This document shows, piece after piece, positions 40,170 through 47,374 of a DNA stretch of 64,000 bases. Below the pieces are notes generated by a model. That model worked only from the letters and a program-made list of their open reading frames with translations. It ran no database searches and was not told the DNA's origin. This stretch comes from JANXMY01 sp965246745 (GTDB lineage Bacteria > Armatimonadota > Armatimonadia > Armatimonadales > Capsulimonadaceae). A program made the position numbers and the translations under genes. The stretch is from positions 1,674,001 to 1,738,000 of the forward strand of contig OZ251980.1 of NCBI GenBank assembly GCA_965246745.1, read 5' to 3'. Each line of letters begins with the position of its first letter. Positions within the stretch are counted from its first letter, which is position 1.

Positions 40170-41051
40170 ATGCGATTTACAAAGATGCAGGGGGTCGGCA
40201 ACGATTTCGTGGTCGTGGACGCAGCGGCGCTTCCCGAGGGCGTGTCGCTGCCCGCGCTGGCCGTCACGCTTTGCGCCCGCCAATTCGGCATCGGGGCGGA
40301 CGGGCTGCTGGTGATCTCCGAAGCGTCCGGGGCCGCCGCCGTGCGGATGCAGATGTTCAATCCCGACGGCACGGAAGATATGTGCGGCAACGGCCTGCGG
40401 TGCGTCAGCCTCTGGGCCTTGCGGGCGGGCCGGCTCGGCGGGCACACGCAGTTCACCGTCGCCGCGCTGGGCGGCCCCCGCGACGTGGAGCTTTTGGAAA
40501 CAAGCGCCGACGGGCGCACGGCCCGCTTCCGGGTGGACATGGGCGCTCCGGTGTTTGACCCGGCCGGCCTGCCGATGGCGAACCCCGCCGCCCTGCCCGA
40601 CCATGTGATTAAGTTCCCGTTGAGGATTGACGGCGGCGTCTACGAGATTACGGCGGTCAACACGGGCAGCACGCACACGGTGGTTTTCGGGCCGCCGCCG
40701 ACCGAAGCGGTTTTTCAGGCCGTGTCGCCGCTTATTGAAACCCACCCGATTTTTCCCGAGCGCACCAGTGTTTTGTGGGCGACGCCGCGCGACGGCGAGA
40801 CCATAGATGTTCGCATTTGGGAGCGCGGGGCGGGCGAAACGCTCGGCTGCGGCACCGGAGCATGCGCGGTCGGAGTCGCTGCCGTTGTCAGCGGCCTGGC
40901 GGCGGCGAACGCGCCGCTGGACATTGTTTCTAAAGGCGGCACCCTGCGGATTGCCTGGCCGGGCGAGGCCGCGCCGGTCCGCATGGAAGGTCCCGCACAG
41001 ATCGTCTACGAAGGAGAATTCGCCCTTGACCGCGCCGCGTCCTCACACTGA
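40170..41051 (+). CDS. dapF: Diaminopimelate epimerase
   Basis: The 293-residue enzyme interconverts LL- and meso-diaminopimelate for lysine and peptidoglycan synthesis. It starts MRFTKMQGVGNDFVVVDA and has both active-site cysteines in the family motifs (MFNPDGTEDMCGNGLRC and GAGETLGCGTGACAVGVAA). Length is close to the usual 275-285, with a slightly longer tail. The last 26 bases overlap the start of the VanX-type dipeptidase gene in another frame. It implies meso-DAP peptidoglycan. Confidence 0.96.
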   Translation: MRFTKMQGVGNDFVVVDAAALPEGVSLPALAVTLCARQFGIGADGLLVISEASGAAAVRMQMFNPDGTEDMCGNGLRCVSLWALRAGRLGGHTQFTVAALGGPRDVELLETSADGRTARFRVDMGAPVFDPAGLPMANPAALPDHVIKFPLRIDGGVYEITAVNTGSTHTVVFGPPPTEAVFQAVSPLIETHPIFPERTSVLWATPRDGETIDVRIWERGAGETLGCGTGACAVGVAAVVSGLAAANAPLDIVSKGGTLRIAWPGEAAPVRMEGPAQIVYEGEFALDRAASSH

Positions 41052-41823
41052 CTCTGAAAAGCCGAGCTTTGACAAGCGCTTTGATTTGCGCTCGTTCGGC
41101 GAGCCGCTGAAAGCGCTGCGGGCCGTGCCGATCCGCGATGCCGGCGAGCCTTTGGTAGATTTACGGACCCACTGCCCCGGCGTCGTGCTCCGCCCCGGCT
41201 GCCTGCCGTTTCTGCGCGAAACGGTCGCCAATCAAGTCAACGACGTGCAGGCGCGTCTCCCTGCCGGGCATGTTTTGACCATCGGGACCTGCCTGCGGAC
41301 ACTGGACATGCAGCGCGGCATCCGCGACCATGTCACGCAGGATATGCGCGAAAAGCACCCCGAATGGCCGGCGGCGACCCTGGCCCGAATGCTGAACCGC
41401 ATGGTCGCCCCGCCGGATGACCCGTCGCCGCCGCCGCACACGACCGGCGGCGCTCTCGATGTCGGCATTCAGGAACCAAGCGGCGAGGATTTGGACTTCG
41501 GCGCAGGCGAGAGTTTTTGGGGCACCGCGCCGACCTATTCCGGCAGTCTGACCGAAACGGCCCGCTCCAATCGCCTGCTGCTCATCGGCGCGATGGAAGC
41601 GGCGGGCCTGACCAACTATGTCGGCGAATGGTGGCACTGGAGCTACGGCGACCAGGGCTGGGCCTTGCGGGTCGGCAGCCCGGTGGCATACTACGGCGCA
41701 GTGACGGTCGAGGACGCCGAAAACCAGCGCATCCCCCAGCCGCCGGAAGAAAAAACGGGAGAAGGAAATCCCCCCCGCCCCAATTCTGGGGAGCCGGAAC
41801 AGGAAACGGAAAAGAACCCGTAG
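41026..41823 (+). CDS. VanX/DdpX-type D-alanyl-D-alanine dipeptidase
   Basis: The 265-residue M15D peptidase has the zinc-binding motif PHTTGGALDVGI (His and Asp ligands), the catalytic Glu and third ligand in VGEWWHWSYGD, and the N-terminal DLRYATxxN-like region altered to DLRTHCPG. Such enzymes split D-Ala-D-Ala, recycling cell-wall peptides or, as VanX, supporting glycopeptide resistance; no vanH, vanA or vanS genes are present, so recycling is likelier. The TTG at 41026 follows AAGGAGAATT and gives a 26-base overlap with dapF. The extreme C-terminus (NPPRPNSGEP) is encoded by an inverted piece of the adjacent repeat R4b, and the stop TAG is the first part of its GTAGGGGCGCTG unit. Confidence 0.85.
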   Translation: MTAPRPHTDSEKPSFDKRFDLRSFGEPLKALRAVPIRDAGEPLVDLRTHCPGVVLRPGCLPFLRETVANQVNDVQARLPAGHVLTIGTCLRTLDMQRGIRDHVTQDMREKHPEWPAATLARMLNRMVAPPDDPSPPPHTTGGALDVGIQEPSGEDLDFGAGESFWGTAPTYSGSLTETARSNRLLLIGAMEAAGLTNYVGEWWHWSYGDQGWALRVGSPVAYYGAVTVEDAENQRIPQPPEEKTGEGNPPRPNSGEPEQETEKNP

Positions 41824-41990
41824 GGGCGCTGCTTGCTGCGCCCTCTTGCCACGCTGCGCCCTTTTTGCTTGCTGCGCCCTCCCCGCTTGCTGCGCCCTTT
41901 GTCCTTGCTGCGCCCTCACGACATCCGCTCCGTATTGCTCCCCAGAATTGGGGCGGGGGGGCTTTTCCCCAGAATTGGGGCGGGGGGGAT
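41770..41990. repeat. Expanded repeat R4, copy b
   Basis: GTAGGGGCGCTGCTTGCTGC begins at 41820. CTTGCTGCGCCCT-like units (14-20 bp) are then repeated about five times to 41917, followed by CGCTCCGTATTGCTCCCC and two tandem copies of CCCAGAATTGGGGCGGGGGG. An inverted copy of the latter lies inside the dipeptidase coding end at about 41770-41796. The simpler copy at 58136-58203 shows the same order of parts, so this is one repeat family that has been internally amplified here. Confidence 0.85.
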
Positions 41991-41992
41991 AA

Positions 41993-42658
41993 TTACGCGC
42001 CGTGCAGCGCCCGCCAGGCGGCTTCGATGGCGGCGCGAAGCTCGGCGGCGGCGGCCTGCGGGTCGGGAGCCTGGGTCACGGCATCGGTGACGGCGACGCC
42101 GTCGGCTCCGGCGCGGAGGCAGTCGGCGACATCGGCGGGGGTCTGAATGCCGCCGAACGCGACCACGGGAATCTGCACGGCGTCTTTGACTTTTCGGAGC
42201 AGCGCCAGCCCCTCGCCGGGCGCTTCGGCGTCAAACGCCGGCCCGACCTGCACGAAGTCCGCCCCGCCCCGCTCGGCCTGCGCCGCGCCGGCGACGGTGC
42301 GGATGAACGACCCGACGGTCGCCTCGCCCGAAGGCCGCAGAAAATCGCGGGCATCCGACGGCTTGTACGACCGCTCGGTCAAAAGCACCCCGTCCGCGCC
42401 GCATTTCTCGGCCAGCTCCAAATCCCCCGTCACCAGGAACCGGGCCTGCCCGGCGGTCATCTCGCGCAGGCGCAGCGCGACGGCGTACAATCCCAGATCA
42501 TCGGCGCTGGAGTTCCGCACCCGAAGCTGCACAATGTTGACGCCGCCTGCGACGGCGGCTTCGACAAGCGACAGCGGGTCAGCTTTTTTATCGGTCCGGG
42601 TCCGGTACAGCGCACGTCCGGTCACCAGGGTGAGGCTAGGCTGGGGAATTTCAGTCAC
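41993..42658 (-). CDS. Thiamine-phosphate-synthase-like (ThiE/TenI) protein
   Basis: The 221-residue TIM barrel matches the ThiE/TenI family: YRTRTDKKADPLSLVEAAVA, GGVNIVQLRVRN, ARFLVTGDLELAEKCGADGV, VQVGPAFDAEAPGEGLALL and the phosphate-binding VVAFGGIQTPADVADCL with GADGVAVTDAV. Two ThiE motifs are altered: QLRxK is QLRVRN, and GVHLGQxD is GVLLTERS. It may therefore be a TenI-like enzyme or a divergent ThiE, and I withhold the symbol. A TACAAT box at 42666-42671 lies 7 bases before the GTG at 42658, which supports this start over a TTG at 42676 and suggests a leaderless mRNA. Confidence 0.75.
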   Translation of the reverse strand: MTEIPQPSLTLVTGRALYRTRTDKKADPLSLVEAAVAGGVNIVQLRVRNSSADDLGLYAVALRLREMTAGQARFLVTGDLELAEKCGADGVLLTERSYKPSDARDFLRPSGEATVGSFIRTVAGAAQAERGGADFVQVGPAFDAEAPGEGLALLRKVKDAVQIPVVAFGGIQTPADVADCLRAGADGVAVTDAVTQAPDPQAAAAELRAAIEAAWRALHGA

Positions 42659-42762
42659 AAAGAGGATTGTACCCAAACCGGGCGGCTTTTTGCACGGGAG
42701 GAGAAGACCTCCCAGAAGACCGGCACTGAAAGTGCCGGTGCCCCTATTCTACACCGCTTTGT

Positions 42763-44631
42763 TTACTCTTCGCCGCTTTCCTCGATATACACGCGCTTCT
42801 GCGCTTCTTCAAAAGTCGTGACGCCCTGCATCACTTTCGCGGCGGCGTCCTGACGCATCGTCTGCATGCCCCGCGCCATGGCGGCCTGGCGGATTTTGTG
42901 CGACGGGACCCGGCCCAGGGTCATCGCCCGGATGCCGTCGTCCATCACCATCAATTCCTGCACGCTGGCGCGGCCTTTGTAGCCGACCCCGGCGCAGAAG
43001 TCGCAGCCGGGGCCGGAAAGAAACTTGGCCCGGTGGAACTCCGGTGAGTCAGGGTCCACGCCGAACGCCAGCAGGTCCACATCGGCGGGCGGCGAGGGCC
43101 GGGCGCACTGCGGGCAGACTTTGCGGACAAGGCGCTGGGCGAGAATGCCGACCACCGACGACGCCACCAGAAACGGGTCCATGCCCATGTTCAGCAGCCG
43201 GGTAATCGCCCCGGCGGCATCGTTGCAGTGCAGAGTCGAAAAGACCAAGTGGCCGGTGAGCGCGGCCCGAAAGGCAATCTCGGCGGTTTCCTGGTCGCGA
43301 ATTTCGCCGACATAAATAATATCCGGGTCCTGGCGCAGAATGGCCCGAAGCTGACGGGCAAAGGTCAGCCCCGCTTTTTCGTTGACATTGGACTGCCGGA
43401 TGCCGTCGAGTTCGTATTCAATCGGGTCTTCAACCGTGATGATGTTGACATCCGGCGTGTGTATCTCGTGAATGGCGCTGTACAAAGTCGTCGTTTTGCC
43501 CGACCCCGTCGGTCCGGTCGCGAGAAAAATGCCGTGCGGCTTGCGGATGAGGCTGTTGAGGCTGTGCAGGTTGCGCTCGGAAAAGCCAAGCTGAGCGAGG
43601 CTCGGGCGGACCCCCGACTTGTCCAGAATTCGCAAAACCAAAGATTCGCCGTACTGGGTCGGCAGCGACGAAACGCGCATGTCAATCGCGCGGCCTTCCA
43701 CCGTGACGGAGATGCGCCCGTCCTGCGGCAGCCGGCGCTCGGCGATGTTCATCTCGGCCATGATTTTCAGGCGCGACGAGCACGCCGGCTGGAACTCGCG
43801 CCGAATGGAATCCACTGACCGCAGGGTGCCGTCCTGCCGAAAGCGCACTTCGAGTGAATTGCGGCGCGGCTCGAGGTGAATGTCGCTCGCGCCGCACAAA
43901 ATGGCGTCGGTCAAAATCTTGTTGATGAACTGGATCACGGCGGGCTGGTCCACCCCGGCGGCGTCCAGCGCGTCGGGCTGCCCCGAGGCCGCCGTGCCGG
44001 CGACCGTCGCGAGCGACCCGGAAAACACGTCCGACGCCCGCTTGTCTTCCGTGCGCTTGTCGTCGGCCCGCGCGGCCGCGCTGCCGGGGCGGGGCAGGGC
44101 GGAAGCCGCTGCCGGGACGGGGCGCGGCCCGGCGGCAGCTTCGCGCGGCGGCTCGGGGCGCTCCGGGGCGGGGCCGTACCAATGGGCGATGGCGGCAAGC
44201 AGGGGCGCTTCGGTGGCAATGGCCGGCGCGATCCGCATGCGGTTCGCGGTCGCGATCTTGTGCGCGGCTTCCATCACGCGGGCGTTCCAGGCCGCGACGA
44301 TAATTTTCAGCGTCCCGTCGGGCGTCTTGCCGATGGGCAGCATGGCGTACTGGTGGGCGACGGCGGCCGGCACGAGAGTCAAAATCTCTTTGTCTACGGC
44401 CACATCTTCCATCGCGACATAGGCGGCGTCCACCTGCTGCGCCCGCGCCCGCGTGACATCCTCCACCGCGACCAGGCCCAGCGCGACCAGCACTTCGCCA
44501 AGCGGCTTGCCGGTCTGCTTTTGGAACGTCAGCGCCTGCGTGAGCTGGGCGTCTTTGAGGTGCCCCTGCTCCACCAGCAGATGCCCCAGCTCTTTTCGTT
44601 TTGTGCCGCCGCCTGGAAGAACTACCGTCAT
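42763..44631 (-). CDS. pilB: Type IV pilus / type II secretion assembly ATPase (PilB/GspE)
   Basis: The 622-residue hexameric ATPase powers pilus or pseudopilus extension. Its N-terminal MshEN domain (residues about 1-150) includes LGHLLVEQGHLKDAQLTQAL and GKPLGEVLVALGLV. A variable Pro/Ala linker follows, then the N2 domain (ASDIHLEPRRNSLEVRFRQD). The ATPase core has Walker A GPTGSGKTTTLY, Asp box (IITVEDPIEYELDGI), Walker B (LRQDPDIIYVGEIRD) and His box (TGHLVFSTLHCNDAAG). The four zinc cysteines are CPQC and CDFC. The ATG at 44631 gives MTVVLPGGGTKRKELG. No other pilus genes are near, as in genomes with scattered pil genes. GspE is the alternative name. Confidence 0.93.
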   Translation of the reverse strand: MTVVLPGGGTKRKELGHLLVEQGHLKDAQLTQALTFQKQTGKPLGEVLVALGLVAVEDVTRARAQQVDAAYVAMEDVAVDKEILTLVPAAVAHQYAMLPIGKTPDGTLKIIVAAWNARVMEAAHKIATANRMRIAPAIATEAPLLAAIAHWYGPAPERPEPPREAAAGPRPVPAAASALPRPGSAAARADDKRTEDKRASDVFSGSLATVAGTAASGQPDALDAAGVDQPAVIQFINKILTDAILCGASDIHLEPRRNSLEVRFRQDGTLRSVDSIRREFQPACSSRLKIMAEMNIAERRLPQDGRISVTVEGRAIDMRVSSLPTQYGESLVLRILDKSGVRPSLAQLGFSERNLHSLNSLIRKPHGIFLATGPTGSGKTTTLYSAIHEIHTPDVNIITVEDPIEYELDGIRQSNVNEKAGLTFARQLRAILRQDPDIIYVGEIRDQETAEIAFRAALTGHLVFSTLHCNDAAGAITRLLNMGMDPFLVASSVVGILAQRLVRKVCPQCARPSPPADVDLLAFGVDPDSPEFHRAKFLSGPGCDFCAGVGYKGRASVQELMVMDDGIRAMTLGRVPSHKIRQAAMARGMQTMRQDAAAKVMQGVTTFEEAQKRVYIEESGEE

Positions 44632-44719
44632 AAAGTGCCTTGCTCCTGAAAAATACGCATCAAAAGAAAGTGACGCTGGTACTTTTATCGGCATTCGGCG
44701 GGGAATTGGTTAGGGGCGG

Positions 44720-45106
44720 CTACCGGATGCGCCGGGGGCGGTCATCGTCATCGTCGTCGTCATCGTCGTCGTCGAACGGGGCGTCGTCAATGTCGTCTAA
44801 AGCGCCCGATGAGTCGGTGTAGTTGGAGATTTCTTCACCTCGAAACACCGTCACCAGAAAATCCTCGCGCTCAAACGACGGCAGGTACGACGAGACGATA
44901 TCGTCGTCAATCTGCGCCAGCAGCTCTTCTTCGACGCTGACGGGCAGGTCGGCTTCCAGCACTAATGTCGCATGGATGGTCCGGCTTTCCACAGCGAAGT
45001 GCAGGTCAAGCTGCCCGATGCGGCGGTCTTCTTCCCAAATCAGAAAAATCTCCGAGCTTTGGGTGCGGACGAGGCGCGACAAGCGATAGCTGTAGTTTGT
45101 ATCCAT
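44720..45106 (-). CDS. Uncharacterised protein with poly-aspartate tail
   Basis: The 128-residue protein is not recognised. It is a compact alpha/beta domain (residues 1-85; LSRLVRTQSSEIFLIWEEDR, RIGQLDLHFAVESRTIHATL, VLEADLPVSVEEELLAQIDD), then EREDFLVTVFRGEEISNYTD, ending in an acidic tail with eleven consecutive Asp and RPRRIR. The tail is encoded by a GAT/GAC triplet run (about 44738-44772), prone to length change. It lies downstream of ftsH on the same strand beyond a strong terminator and upstream of pilB. It has no visible ribosome site. Confidence 0.65.
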   Translation of the reverse strand: MDTNYSYRLSRLVRTQSSEIFLIWEEDRRIGQLDLHFAVESRTIHATLVLEADLPVSVEEELLAQIDDDIVSSYLPSFEREDFLVTVFRGEEISNYTDSSGALDDIDDAPFDDDDDDDDDDDRPRRIR

Positions 45107-45133
45107 AAAGCTGTTTCAAACTCTTTACACAAG

Positions 45134-45161
45134 AAAAAAGGGCGGGGTCGTGACCCCGCCC
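45134..45161 (-). terminator. Intrinsic terminator after ftsH
   Basis: A perfect 10-bp G+C stem (GGGCGGGGTC / GACCCCGCCC) with a 2-base loop at 45140-45161 is followed, on the minus strand, by a run of six T. It lies 22 bases past the ftsH stop. Confidence 0.93.
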
Positions 45162-45183
45162 GAAGAGAACCAAACACTGCGGA

Positions 45184-47130
45184 CTAAGCCGGCTCGGGCC
45201 GAAGGGTCGGCAGGCGGCGCGGCTTTTCCGGCTCGGCGGCCGGCGGGGTTTCCCCCGCGCTCGGCGGCGGGGCCTGCGGCGACACCGGCTTGATGTACTC
45301 AGGCGCAACGGCCCCTTCCATCAGCGCAATGAACTCATCGCGCTCCAGCATTTCTTTCTCGAGAAGCACACGGACAATCTCATCCATCTTCGCCCGGTTC
45401 TCGGTCAATATCCCGCGCGACCGCTCATAGCACTCGTCAATAATCGCGCGGACTTCCTTGTCAATCGCCACCGCGACCGTTTCCGAGTAGTTGCGCTCCT
45501 CGTTCCAGTCCCGGCCCAAAAACGGACTGCCGTGGCGGGTGCCGAGCACGACCGGCCCAAGCGCCTGGCTCATGCCGTACTCGCAGACCATCGCGCGGGC
45601 AATCGCGGTCGCCCGCTCGAAGTCATTGGAGGCCCCGGTCGTGACTTCGTTGAAGACTGTTTCCTCGGCGACCCGGCCGGCCAGCAGGGCGCAGACATCG
45701 TCCAAAAACTCCTGGCGGGTGGTCAGATATTTGTCTTCGGTCGGATACTGCATGGTGTAGCCGAGGGCGCGGCCGCGCGGCAGGATCGAGATTTTATGCA
45801 CCGGGTTGGCGTTCGGCAGCAGCTCGCCGACCAGCGCGTGCCCGACCTCGTGGTAGGCGATCCGCTCACGGGTCGTCTCATTCATCACCCGCGACTTGCG
45901 CTGCGGGCCGGCGACGACCCGGTCCACGCTTTCGTTGAAGTCGGCCACGCCGATTTTGGTTTTGTCGTAGCGGGCCGCAAGAAGCGCCGCTTCGTTGACT
46001 AGGTTCGCGAGGTCCGCCCCGGAAAAGCCGGGCGTGCGCCGGGCCAAGTTTTGGGCGCTGACATCTTCGGCCAGCGGCTTGCCGCGCAGGTGGACGTTGA
46101 GGATCGCTTCGCGGCCCCGGACATCCGGCGGGTCCACCGTGACCTGCCGGTCGAATCGGCCCGGACGCAGCAGCGCCGGGTCGAGGACATCAGGCCGGTT
46201 GGTCGCGGCAATCATGATCACGCCGGAGTTCTGGTCGAAGCCGTCCATCTCGACCAAAAGCTGATTGAGCGTCTGCTCGCGCTCATCATGCCCGCCGCCC
46301 AGCCCCGCGCCGCGCTGTCGGCCCACGGCGTCAATCTCGTCAATAAAGATCAGCGCCGGGCGATTGGCTTTCGCCGTGTCGAACAAGTCGCGGACGCGGG
46401 ACGCGCCAACGCCGACAAACATCTCGACGAAATCGGACCCCGAGATATGGAAGAACGGCACGCCCGCTTCGCCGGCAATGGCGCGGGCCAGCATGGTCTT
46501 GCCGCATCCGGGCGGGCCGAGCAGCAGCACGCCTTTGGGGATTTTGGCTCCGAGCGCCTGGAACTTCTTGGCATTCTTTAAGAACTCGACGACTTCCTGC
46601 AATTCCTGCTTGGCTTCGTCCACGCCTGCCACGTCGTCAAACGTCACTTTCGGCACATTGTCGTTGAGCCGCTTGGCTTTGGAGCGTCCGAACGACAGCG
46701 CTTGGTTGCCGCCGCTTTGCGCCTGCCGGATGAAAAAGACGTAGAAAATCAGCCCGAGAATCAGCGGCGCGATAAACAGCGACGCGATATTCAGGATGTT
46801 GTCGGACAGCGCAGGCCGATCAATGGTGTATTTGACGCCATGCGCCTGGCACAGATCGTACAGCTCTTGCCGCTGCTGCGGGTTTTCGGTCCCGAGGTAC
46901 GCCACAAACGCCTGGCTCGGCTTGATGGTGCGGCCCTGAAATGTGTCTTTGTCAAAGCTGCCGTCGGCGACGTTGTCGCTTTTGACGGCGTCTACGAACT
47001 GCGAGTACTTGAAATCCTTCGGCGGGTCGCCGAGCCGGAGCAGCTTGGAATTGTTCTGCGCGAACACGAAAACCAGCGCGGCCACAAAGGCAATCGGCAG
47101 AAGGATGCGAACGATGTTATTTCTGTTCAA
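45184..47130 (-). CDS. ftsH: ATP-dependent zinc metalloprotease FtsH
   Basis: The 648-residue membrane protease degrades misfolded membrane and regulatory proteins. It has an N-terminal membrane helix (IVRILLPIAFVAALVFVFA), a periplasmic domain, a second helix (SLFIAPLILGLIFYVFFI), then the AAA domain with Walker A GPPGCGKTMLARA, Walker B ALIFIDEIDAVG and second-region arginines (ATNRPDVLDPALLRPGRFD). The zinc motif is HEVGH in RIAYHEVGHALVGEL. The start is a TTG at 47130 with AAGGAGG 8 bases upstream. Its own promoter lies about 100 bases upstream and a terminator follows, so it is monocistronic. Confidence 0.97.
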   Translation of the reverse strand: MNRNNIVRILLPIAFVAALVFVFAQNNSKLLRLGDPPKDFKYSQFVDAVKSDNVADGSFDKDTFQGRTIKPSQAFVAYLGTENPQQRQELYDLCQAHGVKYTIDRPALSDNILNIASLFIAPLILGLIFYVFFIRQAQSGGNQALSFGRSKAKRLNDNVPKVTFDDVAGVDEAKQELQEVVEFLKNAKKFQALGAKIPKGVLLLGPPGCGKTMLARAIAGEAGVPFFHISGSDFVEMFVGVGASRVRDLFDTAKANRPALIFIDEIDAVGRQRGAGLGGGHDEREQTLNQLLVEMDGFDQNSGVIMIAATNRPDVLDPALLRPGRFDRQVTVDPPDVRGREAILNVHLRGKPLAEDVSAQNLARRTPGFSGADLANLVNEAALLAARYDKTKIGVADFNESVDRVVAGPQRKSRVMNETTRERIAYHEVGHALVGELLPNANPVHKISILPRGRALGYTMQYPTEDKYLTTRQEFLDDVCALLAGRVAEETVFNEVTTGASNDFERATAIARAMVCEYGMSQALGPVVLGTRHGSPFLGRDWNEERNYSETVAVAIDKEVRAIIDECYERSRGILTENRAKMDEIVRVLLEKEMLERDEFIALMEGAVAPEYIKPVSPQAPPPSAGETPPAAEPEKPRRLPTLRPEPA

Positions 47131-47233
47131 ACAAAAGCCTCCTTCCCCGCCTGAAACAACTGTTCCGACGCGGGAAGACTCTCTCTAAATCCCGAACGGA
47201 TCGGGCGGTGCAGTGCGTCTTTGAGAATGAAGC

Positions 47234-47262
47234 AGTATACCACATTCTCTGCGGTTCGACAA
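47234..47262 (-). promoter_or_regulatory. Promoter of ftsH
   Basis: On the minus strand TTGTCG (47257-47262) and TATACT (47234-47239) are 17 bp apart. Transcription should start near 47227, giving a leader of about 97 bases, in contrast to the near-leaderless genes elsewhere in the window. Confidence 0.65.
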
Positions 47263-47374
47263 TTCCGCTTTTCTTGTTATCTTGCTTCTTATACGAAGCC
47301 GGAGCGGGCGGCGTTCCCATTATCCTCAACACGGCCCGGCGAGGGCTTGTTCCGCGCGTCTCGGAAAAGCCCGG

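Noticed and set aside
42659..42762. TPP riboswitch upstream of the ThiE-like gene
   Set aside because: The -10 box is 7 bases from the start codon, leaving no leader in which an aptamer could fold.
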